From the NCBI GenBank assembly GCA_934426825.1, contig CAKRYI010000001.1:372001-436000 (forward strand): a stretch of DNA of 64,000 nt, given 5' to 3'. Source of the stretch: an uncultured Acetatifactor sp. Its GTDB lineage: Bacteria; Bacillota; Clostridia; Lachnospirales; Lachnospiraceae. The translations under genes and the position numbers were made by a program. The notes under the pieces are model-generated. The model made no database searches and was not told the origin of the DNA. It was given only the letters and a program-made list of their open reading frames with translations. Positions 45,627 through 53,198 of this stretch are shown here, one piece after another. The stretch's first letter is position 1, and every line of letters starts with the position of its first letter.

Positions 45627-45655
45627 ATCATACCATGCCATTCCTACTATGTCAA
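45627..45655 (-). promoter_or_regulatory. Promoter of metY and its leader ORF
   Basis: Consensus TTGACA (45650-45655) and TATGAT (45627-45632), exactly 17 nt apart, about 35 nt before the leader ORF start. Confidence 0.8.
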
Positions 45656-45712
45656 TAGGTTTTGTGTAATTTATTTTTTCTTTTTTATCAGAGGAATGGT
45701 TTCACATATTTT

Positions 45713-46225
45713 CTATATCAGATGCAGTTTATTGCAACTCCACCAGCCGATACCGCCGCAGCAAACACCAACCAGAATTCCTCCCAAAATATCCGTGGGA
45801 TAATGCACATAGAGGTACATTCTGGAAAAAGCAATCAGCACCGCCAACACCAACGCCGGTTTCCATAATTTCTTTTCTCCGGCAAAAAAGAGCGCGGTAA
45901 CCGCAGTAAAGGACGCCGCCGTATGTCCCGAAGGAAACGAAAAATCCTTCGGGTGCGGAATCAGAAGCCGGATGGTCGTATTGACATCACAAGGTCTCAC
46001 TCTGGCAAAAAGATTTTTGAGAATTCCGTTGCACAAAACGACATCCGCCACCAGCGCCACCGCCAGTATCATTCCGCTTCTTCTCGTTTTGGGAAGCGCA
46101 AGCAGTATGACTGCCGCTATAATCCATATAATTCCTGAATTTCCAAGACTGCTGGAAAAGCACATCAGCGCATCCCCCACCGGTGAACGCAGTTTTTGTA
46201 TCATATCTAACAGTTGTAATTCCAT
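45713..46225 (-). CDS. PAP2-family membrane phosphatase
   Basis: About 170 aa. The three PAP2 motifs are intact: KNLFARVRPC (I), SFPSGHTAAS (II) and SRMYLYVHYPTDILGG (III). At least four helices are visible (IIWIIAAVILLALP, ILAVALVADVVLC, KPALVLAVLIAFS, LVGVCCGGIGWW). Likely an undecaprenyl-diphosphate or lipid phosphatase in the membrane. Start taken at 46225, with GGAG about 10 nt upstream; 46231 is an equally possible ATG. The 5' region is a dispersed repeat. Confidence 0.92.
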   Translation of the reverse strand: MELQLLDMIQKLRSPVGDALMCFSSSLGNSGIIWIIAAVILLALPKTRRSGMILAVALVADVVLCNGILKNLFARVRPCDVNTTIRLLIPHPKDFSFPSGHTAASFTAVTALFFAGEKKLWKPALVLAVLIAFSRMYLYVHYPTDILGGILVGVCCGGIGWWSCNKLHLI

Positions 46226-46235
46226 TTGCATTTTT

Positions 46236-46332
46236 CTCCACATTTCTGCACACATTCTTTGCGCATAGCAAGTTTGCGTCAAGTGCGCGCAGACGCAAAT
46301 CTTGTGATTGAAAAATTTTATTTTTCAATTTT
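46236..46332 (-). repeat. Dispersed structured 5'-UTR repeat, copy B
   Basis: Second full copy, before the PAP2 gene, nearly identical to copy A. In the 12-bp stem two base pairs differ compensatorily: G39602-C39635 in A is A46270-T46303 in B, and T39609-A39627 in A is C46277-G46295 in B (plus-strand bases). In the third hairpin B has TGCGCA/TGTGCA, still pairing as RNA through G-U on the minus strand. Confidence 0.85.
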
Positions 46333-46858
46333 CTCACTTCTCTCTTTCAGCTTTTGCATTACATCACAAATGCTCCATTTACAATATACACCTCGAACAT
46401 CAGCATCTTTGAATGGAACTTCTTTTACTGACTGTCCTAAATAAACTTACTCCCTTGTCTAAATAATTTCAAGATTTTTCTTCTACTCCCCTTATCACGT
46501 TCATCTGACAGGCAGTTTTTCATTTGTCCTTTTAAATTTTCTTGTGAACCCTTTTAAGATTTTCTTCCCACCTTTTTCAAATTATTTTCCTACTATACTT
46601 TCTATATTTTTCTCTTGGAGGTCTATACAACAAAACATTCTTCCCAGACCCCCATTTTTCTTATAAAAGTGGGTATCTTTTCTGACTTATTTTCCATAGA
46701 CCTCTTTTCACCTAAAAACGCATGTTTTTCAGATGATTTCATGACCAAAAGTGGAAACAAAAATAGAAATATATTGCATAGACCCCTAAGCCTGCTTTTA
46801 GTCTGTTTTGTTTCCGACTAAGCCTGCTTTTATTCAGCTTCCGAAGGCATGATATATT
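46333..46858. other. 526-bp AT-rich gap with direct repeats
   Basis: No gene with a credible ribosome-binding site. Contains a 22-bp-spaced direct repeat on the plus strand (CCTTTTAAATTTTCTT at 46529-46544; CCTTTTAAGATTTTCTT at 46551-46567), a second direct repeat TAAGCCTGCTTTTA (46787-46800 and 46819-46832), three ATAGACC/GGTCTAT boxes (about 46618, 46697, 46778) and a CCCA-TTTT/AAAA-TGGG hairpin near 46650-46675. Probably regulatory or a degenerate element. Confidence 0.5.
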
Positions 46859-46906
46859 ACAAAAAGCCCTTGGTTCCTCCGCCATGCGGATTCTCCAAGG
46901 GCTTAT
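46859..46906 (-). terminator. Terminator of rpsB-tsf
   Basis: On the minus strand AAGCCCTTGG/CCAAGGGCTT with an inner CCGC/GCGG stem, followed by TTTTTG. About 130 nt after the tsf stop. Confidence 0.8.
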
Positions 46907-46921
46907 CATACAATTCTTTTA

Positions 46922-47013
46922 CAGAATTCCTGCATAATAATTTCCTGCGCAAGAATTTCCATTGTAAGAATTTCTTGCATAAGAACTTCTCTCATAGGAA
47001 TTTCTTATGTTGC
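46922..47013. repeat. Degenerate 15-bp tandem repeats in the tsf 3' region
   Basis: About six copies of a 15-bp unit approximating AATTTCNTGCATAAG, between tsf and its terminator. Read on the plus strand the repeats encode a pentapeptide-like pattern (KNFLH, KNFSH, RNFLC), but no start signal supports translation. Confidence 0.7.
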
Positions 47014-47032
47014 AAAATTTACATATCAGCAA

Positions 47033-47968
47033 TTATTTCATCTGAGCTGCAACTTCTGCTGCGAAATCCTCGTTCTTCTTCTCAAGACCTTCGCCGGTCT
47101 CAAAACGAACAAACTTCTTGATAGACAGGTTTGCGCCGTTCTCTTTAGCAACCTGAGCAACATACTGTCCTACAGTCTGCTTGCCATCCTCAGCCTTTAC
47201 ATATACCTGCTCTAACAGACATACTTCTTTCAGCTCTTTGTTCAGACGACCATTGATAGCGCCCTCGATAACCTTCTCAGGCTTGCCTGCCATCTTAGGA
47301 TCCTGTGCAATCTGTGCTGCGATGATTTCTTTCTCGTGAGCCTTGAACTCTTCTGCAACATCAGAAGTAGCAACATACTTAGGATTCAGAGCTGCAACCT
47401 GCATTGCAATGTTGGTCAGTGCTTCCTTAATGGAATCATTTACAACATCTGTAGCAGCCTCAACCAGAACGCCGATTCTACCGCCGCCGTGTACATAAGA
47501 TACTACACAGCCGTTCTCAGCAACAACCTTCTCAAATCTTCTGATGCTCAGCTTCTCGCCGATAACAGCAATCTTGTCAACCAGTGCTTCCTTAACGGTC
47601 TTGGTTGTATCCTCATTCCATGCCTCAGCCATGAAAGCGTCCATATCTGCTGCGTCGGAATTTACTGCCTGCTGTGCGACAGCCTCAACGAACTGCTGGA
47701 ATTTCTCATTCTTTGCAACGAAGTCAGTCTCGGAGTTAACCTCTACAACTGCTGCAACGTTATCGCCGTTTGAAGCGATACGGCAGATACCTTCTGCAGC
47801 GATTCTGCCTTCCTTCTTAACAGCTTTAGCCTGTCCGTTCTTTCTCAGAACTTCTACAGCTTCTTCCATATTTCCGTTTGTCTCGTTCAGAGCTTTCTTA
47901 CAATCCATCATACCTGCGCCGGTCTGCTCGCGCAGTTCTTTTACCATAGCTGCTGTAATTTCTGCCAT
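47033..47968 (-). CDS. tsf: Elongation factor Ts
   Basis: 311 aa from MAEITAAMVKELREQTGAGM, the standard EF-Ts N-terminus with the TDFVARN-type element present here as NSETDFVAKNEKF. Exchanges GDP for GTP on EF-Tu. Core and dimerisation regions follow (SYVHGGGRIGVLVEA, CLLEQVYVKAEDGKQTV), full length. Follows rpsB by 47 nt, as in most bacteria. A start four codons earlier is possible, but AAGG is then too close. Confidence 0.97.
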   Translation of the reverse strand: MAEITAAMVKELREQTGAGMMDCKKALNETNGNMEEAVEVLRKNGQAKAVKKEGRIAAEGICRIASNGDNVAAVVEVNSETDFVAKNEKFQQFVEAVAQQAVNSDAADMDAFMAEAWNEDTTKTVKEALVDKIAVIGEKLSIRRFEKVVAENGCVVSYVHGGGRIGVLVEAATDVVNDSIKEALTNIAMQVAALNPKYVATSDVAEEFKAHEKEIIAAQIAQDPKMAGKPEKVIEGAINGRLNKELKEVCLLEQVYVKAEDGKQTVGQYVAQVAKENGANLSIKKFVRFETGEGLEKKNEDFAAEVAAQMK

Positions 47969-48015
47969 TGTATCAACCATACCTTTCTATCATAATAGGG
48001 TTTATATTTTCAAAA

Positions 48016-48771
48016 TTATTCTGCGTCTGCAACTTCCTCGATATCAGAAGCCTCTTCGGTAGCTACGTCCTCTGCGGTGTATACTGCCTCACCCTGATTT
48101 GCCTCGATTACAGCGTCAGCCATCTTGGAAACAATCAGTTTAACGGCTCTGATAGCGTCATCGTTACCGGGAATGATGTAGTCCAGTTCCTCAGGATCAC
48201 AGTTGGTATCACCGATACCAATCAGAGTAATTCCAAGTGCATGTGCTTCCTGTACGCAAATCTTCTCTTTCTTAGGGTCTACAATAAAAATAGCATCGGG
48301 AATTCTGGTCATGTTCTTGATACCGCCAAGGTTCTTCTCCAGCTTCTCCCACTCTTTCTTCAACTGAATAACTTCCTTCTTGGGAAGCACATCAAAAGTA
48401 CCGTCCTGAGACATGGTCTCGATTGCATGAAGTCTGTCAATACGGGACTGGATAGTCTTGAAGTTGGTAAGCATACCGCCCAGCCATCTCTCATTTACAT
48501 AGTACATACCGCAACGCTCAGCTTCGGTCTTAACTGCATCCTGTGCCTGCTTCTTGGTACCAACGAAAAGAATGGTGCCGCCCTGTGCTGCAATTTCAGA
48601 GATTGCCTTGTAAGCCTCGTCAACCTTACCTACGGATTTCTGCAGGTCGATGATGTGGATACCGTTTCTCTCGGTGAAGATGTAAGGAGCCATTTTAGGG
48701 TTCCATCTTCTGGTCTGATGTCCAAAATGAACACCTGCTTCAAGTAACTGTTTCATAGAAATAACGCTCAT
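48016..48771 (-). CDS. rpsB: 30S ribosomal protein S2
   Basis: 251 aa. S2 signatures: SVISMKQLLEAGVHFGHQTR at the N-terminus, NPKMAPYIFTERNGIHIIDL, RWLGGMLTNFKTIQSRI and PDAIFIVDPKKEKICVQEA, with an acidic tail typical of Firmicutes. Assembles late into the 30S head. A strong promoter and a leader of about 160 nt precede it. AATGGAGG lies before the ATG. Confidence 0.98.
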   Translation of the reverse strand: MSVISMKQLLEAGVHFGHQTRRWNPKMAPYIFTERNGIHIIDLQKSVGKVDEAYKAISEIAAQGGTILFVGTKKQAQDAVKTEAERCGMYYVNERWLGGMLTNFKTIQSRIDRLHAIETMSQDGTFDVLPKKEVIQLKKEWEKLEKNLGGIKNMTRIPDAIFIVDPKKEKICVQEAHALGITLIGIGDTNCDPEELDYIIPGNDDAIRAVKLIVSKMADAVIEANQGEAVYTAEDVATEEASDIEEVADAE

Positions 48772-48933
48772 GTCTTTACCTCCATTTGGTTAAATTCTTC
48801 CGCAATCTCTTTCAAGAAGGGGTGTACCGCTTCCCGGCCCGGACCGGCGTTAAGGTTCCGGCAGCTCTGACATTTATTCGCATTTCTGCAGAACACCAAT
48901 GCCAAATAAGACTGCGTGTTTTTTAGTCACAAC
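48772..48933 (-). promoter_or_regulatory. rpsB leader, possible autoregulatory structure
   Basis: About 160 nt untranslated leader between promoter and rpsB with GC-rich pairable segments (for example CCGG-rich stretches around 48835-48860). Ribosomal-protein leaders of this length often bind their own product. No specific S2 leader motif was recognised. Confidence 0.35.
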
Positions 48934-48939
48934 AGGCTG

Positions 48940-48968
48940 ATTATAGCATAAGAAAACCCCTATGGCAA
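48940..48968 (-). promoter_or_regulatory. Promoter of rpsB-tsf inside the fla/che terminator
   Basis: TTGCCA (48963-48968) and TATAAT (48940-48945), exactly 17 nt apart. The -35 occupies the loop and stem of the preceding terminator. Confidence 0.8.
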
Positions 48969-48977
48969 GGGGTTTTC
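48948..48977 (-). terminator. Terminator at the end of the fla/che operon
   Basis: AAAACCCC/GGGGTTTT stem with a short loop and CTT after, 10 nt past the last operon gene. Overlaps the rpsB promoter. Confidence 0.75.
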
Positions 48978-48986
48978 TGCAATAAT

Positions 48987-49625
48987 TTAACGTTTTCCTG
49001 TAATAATTTTAGCTATTACTGCTTCACTCTCACCGGACTTTATCGTGTAGACTCCGGATCTTATGGTTTTGGAATAGCCCTCGTCGAACAGATACTTGTC
49101 AAATGCCTTCGCATTTTCGATTAATCCGGCTGACTCCAAATCCTTGCTGACTCTGTATGAATCCGAACCTCTCTTGATTTCAAAAATAATCTCCGTGTTC
49201 TGCGAATCGTCCTGACCATCGTCTCCTGTCTGTGTTTGGTCCGCTACGGTCTGTCCGTTGCTTCCGTTCTGCGTTCCGTCCTCACCAAGCTGCTCGTCCG
49301 TTTCCATCACCTGTGTTTCGTCCACCTGCGTTTCAGCTAACGTCTCCCCGGCTGCAGTTTCCTGTGTCATTTCCATATCTGCGTTTTCCGACGGATTCTC
49401 CGCCCCCGCATTGTCTTCTGCCACTCCGCTATCCGGTGTATCTTCTTGCAAATCTGCCAGTACCAGTCCGGAACTGTCCACCAGACCAAGTTCCTCCGCC
49501 CGCTCTCTGACCTGTTCGTCCGTCATTGTTTTCTGATTTCTCTGTGTCACTCCAACTATAAGAACCGAGACACAAATACCGATTCCCAGTCCCCGTAAAT
49601 AATATCGTAAATTTCTGCTTTTCAT
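48987..49625 (-). CDS. Membrane protein with MltG/YceG-like C-terminal subdomain
   Basis: 212 aa. An N-terminal helix (LGIGICVSVLIVGVTQ), an acidic low-complexity stretch (residues about 55-135), and a C-terminal 75 residues resembling the LysM-like N-terminal part of MltG lytic transglycosylases (SYRVSKDLESAGLIENAKAF; SGVYTIKSGESEAVIAKIIT). The MltG catalytic domain is absent, so it is probably not an enzyme but may bind peptidoglycan or regulate. Last gene of the flagellar/chemotaxis transcript. Confidence 0.78.
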   Translation of the reverse strand: MKSRNLRYYLRGLGIGICVSVLIVGVTQRNQKTMTDEQVRERAEELGLVDSSGLVLADLQEDTPDSGVAEDNAGAENPSENADMEMTQETAAGETLAETQVDETQVMETDEQLGEDGTQNGSNGQTVADQTQTGDDGQDDSQNTEIIFEIKRGSDSYRVSKDLESAGLIENAKAFDKYLFDEGYSKTIRSGVYTIKSGESEAVIAKIITGKR

Positions 49626-49633
49626 AATATTCC

Positions 49634-50341
49634 CTATTTATTCCGGTATAAATCAATTACCAGATTTACTTCTCCTACTCCTAATCCTAATTCCTGTGCA
49701 ATGGCAACCTTGGATTTGCCCTGTCTGTAAAGTTCCAGAATCTTGTCATTGGAATTGCGCATATCACTGTCGGACGTATCGGCAGCGCCAGTGTCCGCCG
49801 CTTCCTGGTGTAAATCAACCTTTTCACTCTCGGATTCCCTGACAGCCGGTTCTTTCGTTTCGCCTATGCTTTCCTGTGTTTCCGCCGTCTCCGGCGCAAG
49901 TGTCCGAAAACTGTCTGCCGCCTCCGCCTCCTTTTGGGACTCCTCTGCCGCCTTCATGGTACGGTTGACCTCACTCACTGTTTTTTTCAAATTGGTATGC
50001 TTATCATTCAGCATATCATACATGAACATTACTTCCTCATGATTTCTGTGAATCTCATCCAAAACAGTATCGGAATACTCGCTCACCGCCATGATTTTTT
50101 CGTTGGACAGCTTTTCCAAAGAACGTTCCGTCTCGTCCATGGAATCTTTTACGGATTCCGCCACTGCCTCGTCGGCACATTCCCTTGCCTTTTGTTGTAT
50201 CTTTTCATATATTTCTTCCAGTCTCCTTTGAGCCTCCTCATTCGTCATCTCCGGCAAATCCTCAAATTTGGACGCGACGACAAAGCTGGCAATAAAAATT
50301 CCCACACCTATAATTAAAAGTATAATATCCGTTGCATTCAT
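49634..50341 (-). CDS. DUF6115-like membrane protein with C-terminal HTH
   Basis: 235 aa. One N-terminal helix (IILLIIGVGIFIASFVVA), a coiled-coil region (about residues 35-135), a variable acidic linker and a C-terminal helix-turn-helix-like element (ILELYRQGKSKVAIAQELGL, then GEVNLVIDLYRN). This architecture occurs at the end of flagellar operons of Lachnospiraceae. The HTH-like tail may bind DNA or simply be a protein-interaction fold. Function unknown. Confidence 0.8.
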   Translation of the reverse strand: MNATDIILLIIGVGIFIASFVVASKFEDLPEMTNEEAQRRLEEIYEKIQQKARECADEAVAESVKDSMDETERSLEKLSNEKIMAVSEYSDTVLDEIHRNHEEVMFMYDMLNDKHTNLKKTVSEVNRTMKAAEESQKEAEAADSFRTLAPETAETQESIGETKEPAVRESESEKVDLHQEAADTGAADTSDSDMRNSNDKILELYRQGKSKVAIAQELGLGVGEVNLVIDLYRNK

Positions 50342-50415
50342 TTTTCTTGTTCCTTATCCTCCTGACTTGCAAAGAAAGTCCCCTCCCATCAGAGACTTTC
50401 TTCATCCGTCACTTG

Positions 50416-50727
50416 CTATATTTTTACATCAAAACCATAATGACCGTTTCGTACAACCTGTTCCTTTTTATCCGGCTGCTTCTTACGCTCTGCACCGCCA
50501 TCTCCATGATACTCGCCGGAGCCCTTCTCTTTGGCATCAAATTTCTTATTGTGCCAGTCGGCATTATCACTGCTGTGTACCTCCTTGGTACGCTGCTCCG
50601 TATTCTTCTGTATCTGCTGTCCAATATTGGACTGATCCATCAGCCCCTTATTGTCCTCATTCTGCTTAATGGTCGTGTAATCCTGCGCCCTTGTAATTGT
50701 TGTAATTTCAATCGAACCGAATGCCAT
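50416..50727 (-). CDS. Conserved small protein in the flagellar operon
   Basis: 103 aa, hydrophilic, starting MAFGSIEITTITRAQDYTTI and continuing Gln/Asn/Lys-rich (IGQQIQKNTEQRTKEV). No helix hydrophobic enough for membrane insertion and no known domain. It sits 11 nt after fapA with AGAGGA before the ATG, so it is a real operon member; similar small proteins occur in related flagellar operons, by my recollection. Confidence 0.7.
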   Translation of the reverse strand: MAFGSIEITTITRAQDYTTIKQNEDNKGLMDQSNIGQQIQKNTEQRTKEVHSSDNADWHNKKFDAKEKGSGEYHGDGGAERKKQPDKKEQVVRNGHYGFDVKI

Positions 50728-50738
50728 ATTCTTTTCCT

Positions 50739-52328
50739 CTACAGCGGCAGTGATTTCACATCACCCTGCACCGCCTCAAACCTGCAATACTCATATTTGC
50801 TCTGCACCACCATGGACACTTCGCCTATGATAATGGTTGTTCCGGGATATACCTCGCCCTTTACAACCACCTTGGCATTTCCCTCCATGTCAAACTGCTT
50901 TCGCAGTTCCAACATTCTGTTGTTTTTCTGCTGTAACTCTACCTTTTGCTGTTCCAGTTTCTGGGCAATGTCGCGCACATACTGAATCTGATCCGGTGTA
51001 AATCTTGCCCCTTTTGCACGTTTCTCCGCAAAGGAAACCAACACCGGCTGCTCTGATTTTATCAGACGTACCAGTTCCGCCACATCCTTCTGGCACTGGG
51101 CAAATTCCGCTTTCACCTCCGGCTCCACACCGACCTCAACAATGGTGGGCGCTCCCATGACGGCTCCTAACGTTTTGACTTCGATTTTATTTCTTGCCTG
51201 TACACGTCCGCCGGTAATGAATCCTCTCTTACCCGTTACAACGATTTCCGTACCGGCACTCACCTTACTGTGGAGAATGGATTCCGTATTGACATATCCT
51301 CCCGCCTCCACGGTAGCATTTTCGATAAATTTTGCAATGACATTACCGCCGGCTTTCAACTGTCCTCTGGACATTCCGTTCATTCCTCTGGCAATGACAA
51401 TATTTTCATCGGAAATAATCTGCGCGCCCTCTACCACACCGTTAATAACAATGTTGCCGGACGCCCTGACAACAAATCCGTTCGTCACGTTTCCGTTAAT
51501 CTGAACGCTTCCGGTATATTCGATATTACCGGTGGAGGCGTCCACATTTTCCACGATATAGACATCCGAAACGAATACGTTTCCTTCCACCAGCATGACG
51601 TGACCGTCCACCTCGGAACTGATACTCAGTCCGTCCTCCGAACGCAGAATGTTTTTGCCGTGCTTAAGCGCCAGTTTTTTTACCGTTCTGGGAGCGATTT
51701 TCTGTCCGAGGATATTGGTTCCGTCCTCTCCGTCGTCTCCCCGGACAATCTTGGCAAGGACATCGCCTTTTTTACAATGGTTAATCATATTCAGGTGATA
51801 ATAATCAACCGTTCCGTCCTCACGCTGTTCCGGCTGCGCATGAATATCCGTATTAAAAAAATATTCAATCCTGTCATCCACACCGTGCCTTGGCTGTTTT
51901 CCCTCAGCCACTACCATGCTGGTACAATAAATGCCCTCTGACATAAAATGGTTCTGAAGCACTTCCATGTTAATGCCGTACTGGATATTCTTAAACCGCA
52001 AATCTCTGATAAATCCGTCCAGTGTCAATCTGTTTCCAGTTTCAGACGCAGGAAAAAACCGGACGGTGGCACTCATGTTATCTGCGCTCACCTCCAGTTG
52101 ATAATCCTCGTTCACCGCGGGACAGTCACCGGGTTCCAGAAAAAATACCTGAGCTGTTTTCTGGGCAACTGCTGTTTTTAACATAGATAAATCATAGGCA
52201 ATATTCTGATGCTCCAAATAGTGCATCAGCTCGGCAAGGGAAATCTCCTCTCCGCCTTCTACGGGAGGAAAAAGCCGGACTCCATATCCACCAACCGCTT
52301 TCACCAACTGAAAATATCCATTCCTCAT
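50739..52328 (-). CDS. FapA family protein (DUF342)
   Basis: 529 aa. An N-terminal domain of about 170 residues precedes the DUF342 core, where repeated right-handed beta-helix strands are visible (YTGSVQINGNVTNGFVVRAS, GNIVINGVVEGAQIISDEN, KAGGNVIAKFIENATVEAG). The C-terminal 90 residues are coiled coil (QYVRDIAQKLEQQKVELQQK), then a short beta region (VVKGEVYPGTTIIIGEV). DUF342 proteins lie in flagellar operons of many Firmicutes and in Vibrio affect signalling localisation; the exact role here is unknown. Confidence 0.88.
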   Translation of the reverse strand: MRNGYFQLVKAVGGYGVRLFPPVEGGEEISLAELMHYLEHQNIAYDLSMLKTAVAQKTAQVFFLEPGDCPAVNEDYQLEVSADNMSATVRFFPASETGNRLTLDGFIRDLRFKNIQYGINMEVLQNHFMSEGIYCTSMVVAEGKQPRHGVDDRIEYFFNTDIHAQPEQREDGTVDYYHLNMINHCKKGDVLAKIVRGDDGEDGTNILGQKIAPRTVKKLALKHGKNILRSEDGLSISSEVDGHVMLVEGNVFVSDVYIVENVDASTGNIEYTGSVQINGNVTNGFVVRASGNIVINGVVEGAQIISDENIVIARGMNGMSRGQLKAGGNVIAKFIENATVEAGGYVNTESILHSKVSAGTEIVVTGKRGFITGGRVQARNKIEVKTLGAVMGAPTIVEVGVEPEVKAEFAQCQKDVAELVRLIKSEQPVLVSFAEKRAKGARFTPDQIQYVRDIAQKLEQQKVELQQKNNRMLELRKQFDMEGNAKVVVKGEVYPGTTIIIGEVSMVVQSKYEYCRFEAVQGDVKSLPL

Positions 52329-52390
52329 AAGTCCTACCTGTGCCTTTCTGCAAGCTGTCTCTGTGTACCTTTCCCCCTGTTTACCTGATG

Positions 52391-53161
52391 TTATGATTCC
52401 AAAATTCCCATGTAAGAGCCCATTTTTTTCTTCATTTTCTGTAAAGCTCTCGTGTGAAGCTGGGAAATTCTGGATTCCGACACTTCCAAAACATTACTGA
52501 TTTCTTTCAGTGTCAGGTCTTCGTAATAATATAACGTAATGACTTTTCTTTCTTTTTCGGTCAAAAGCTCCAGTGCGTCCCCTAACACTTTCACCAGTTC
52601 CTGCTTTTCAATATTTTCTTCCGGACTTTCAAAACGGGATGTTGTGTGTCTGTTGAAATCCTGAGGCACTTCACTTCCCTGTTCCATGTACTCATTCAAA
52701 GAAACAAGTCCCGTCACTTTCATCTGGGACTGCCAGTCAATATATTCCTCTTCCGAAATGCCAAGCCCTGCGGCGATTTCCTCGTCCGTAGCGCTGTGCC
52801 CGATAGATAATTCAATCTCTTTGATTACTGCATCAATTTTCTTTTGTTTCTGCCTGATTGTTCTGGGAATCCAGTCCATCTTTCTGATTTGATCCAAAAT
52901 GGCTCCCCGGATTCGCAGACTGGCATAGGTCTCAAACTTGACCTCCTTAAAACAGTCAAACTTGTCTATCGCATCAATCAACCCGAAAATACCGTAACTT
53001 ACGAGATCCTCATACTCCACATTATAACCCAGGTACATACTGAGGCGTCCCGCAACCACCTTTACAAGGGGCGCATATTCCAGAATGATTTTCTCTCTGA
53101 GTTCGGGCGATTTCACTTTTGCATATTCTTCTAACAATTTCTTTCTGCCTGTATCGTCCAT
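52391..53161 (-). CDS. sigD: Flagellar sigma factor sigma-28/SigD (FliA)
   Basis: 256 aa. Regions 2 (EYEDLVSYGIFGLIDAIDKF, KFETYASLRIRGAILDQIRK), 3 (IDAVIKEIELSIGHSATDEE) and 4 (EISNVLEVSESRISQLHTRA) of the WhiG/FliA group; the motif DWIPRTIRQKQKKID is diagnostic. Directs late flagellar and chemotaxis genes. Position between cheD and fapA mirrors Bacillus cheD-sigD. The ribosome-binding site GGAGG is unusually far (about 15 nt) from the ATG. Confidence 0.96.
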   Translation of the reverse strand: MDDTGRKKLLEEYAKVKSPELREKIILEYAPLVKVVAGRLSMYLGYNVEYEDLVSYGIFGLIDAIDKFDCFKEVKFETYASLRIRGAILDQIRKMDWIPRTIRQKQKKIDAVIKEIELSIGHSATDEEIAAGLGISEEEYIDWQSQMKVTGLVSLNEYMEQGSEVPQDFNRHTTSRFESPEENIEKQELVKVLGDALELLTEKERKVITLYYYEDLTLKEISNVLEVSESRISQLHTRALQKMKKKMGSYMGILES

Positions 53162-53198
53162 GAAGATTCTCTGTACCCTCCATCTTTATCTCAATGTC

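Noticed and set aside
45339..45712. S-box, T-box or other known riboswitch upstream of metY
   Set aside because: The expected conserved motifs (for example the T-box GGTGGNACCGCG element) are absent; a Cys-codon leader ORF explains the region better.
46615..46821. 68-codon plus-strand ORF in the 46.3-46.9 kb gap
   Set aside because: Its only possible start is a TTG that forms part of the GGAGG-like sequence itself; no codon pattern or similarity supports it.
46849..47121. 90-codon plus-strand ORF with pentapeptide-like repeats
   Set aside because: Runs through the rpsB-tsf terminator and into tsf antisense; no ribosome-binding site. Kept only as a repeat observation.
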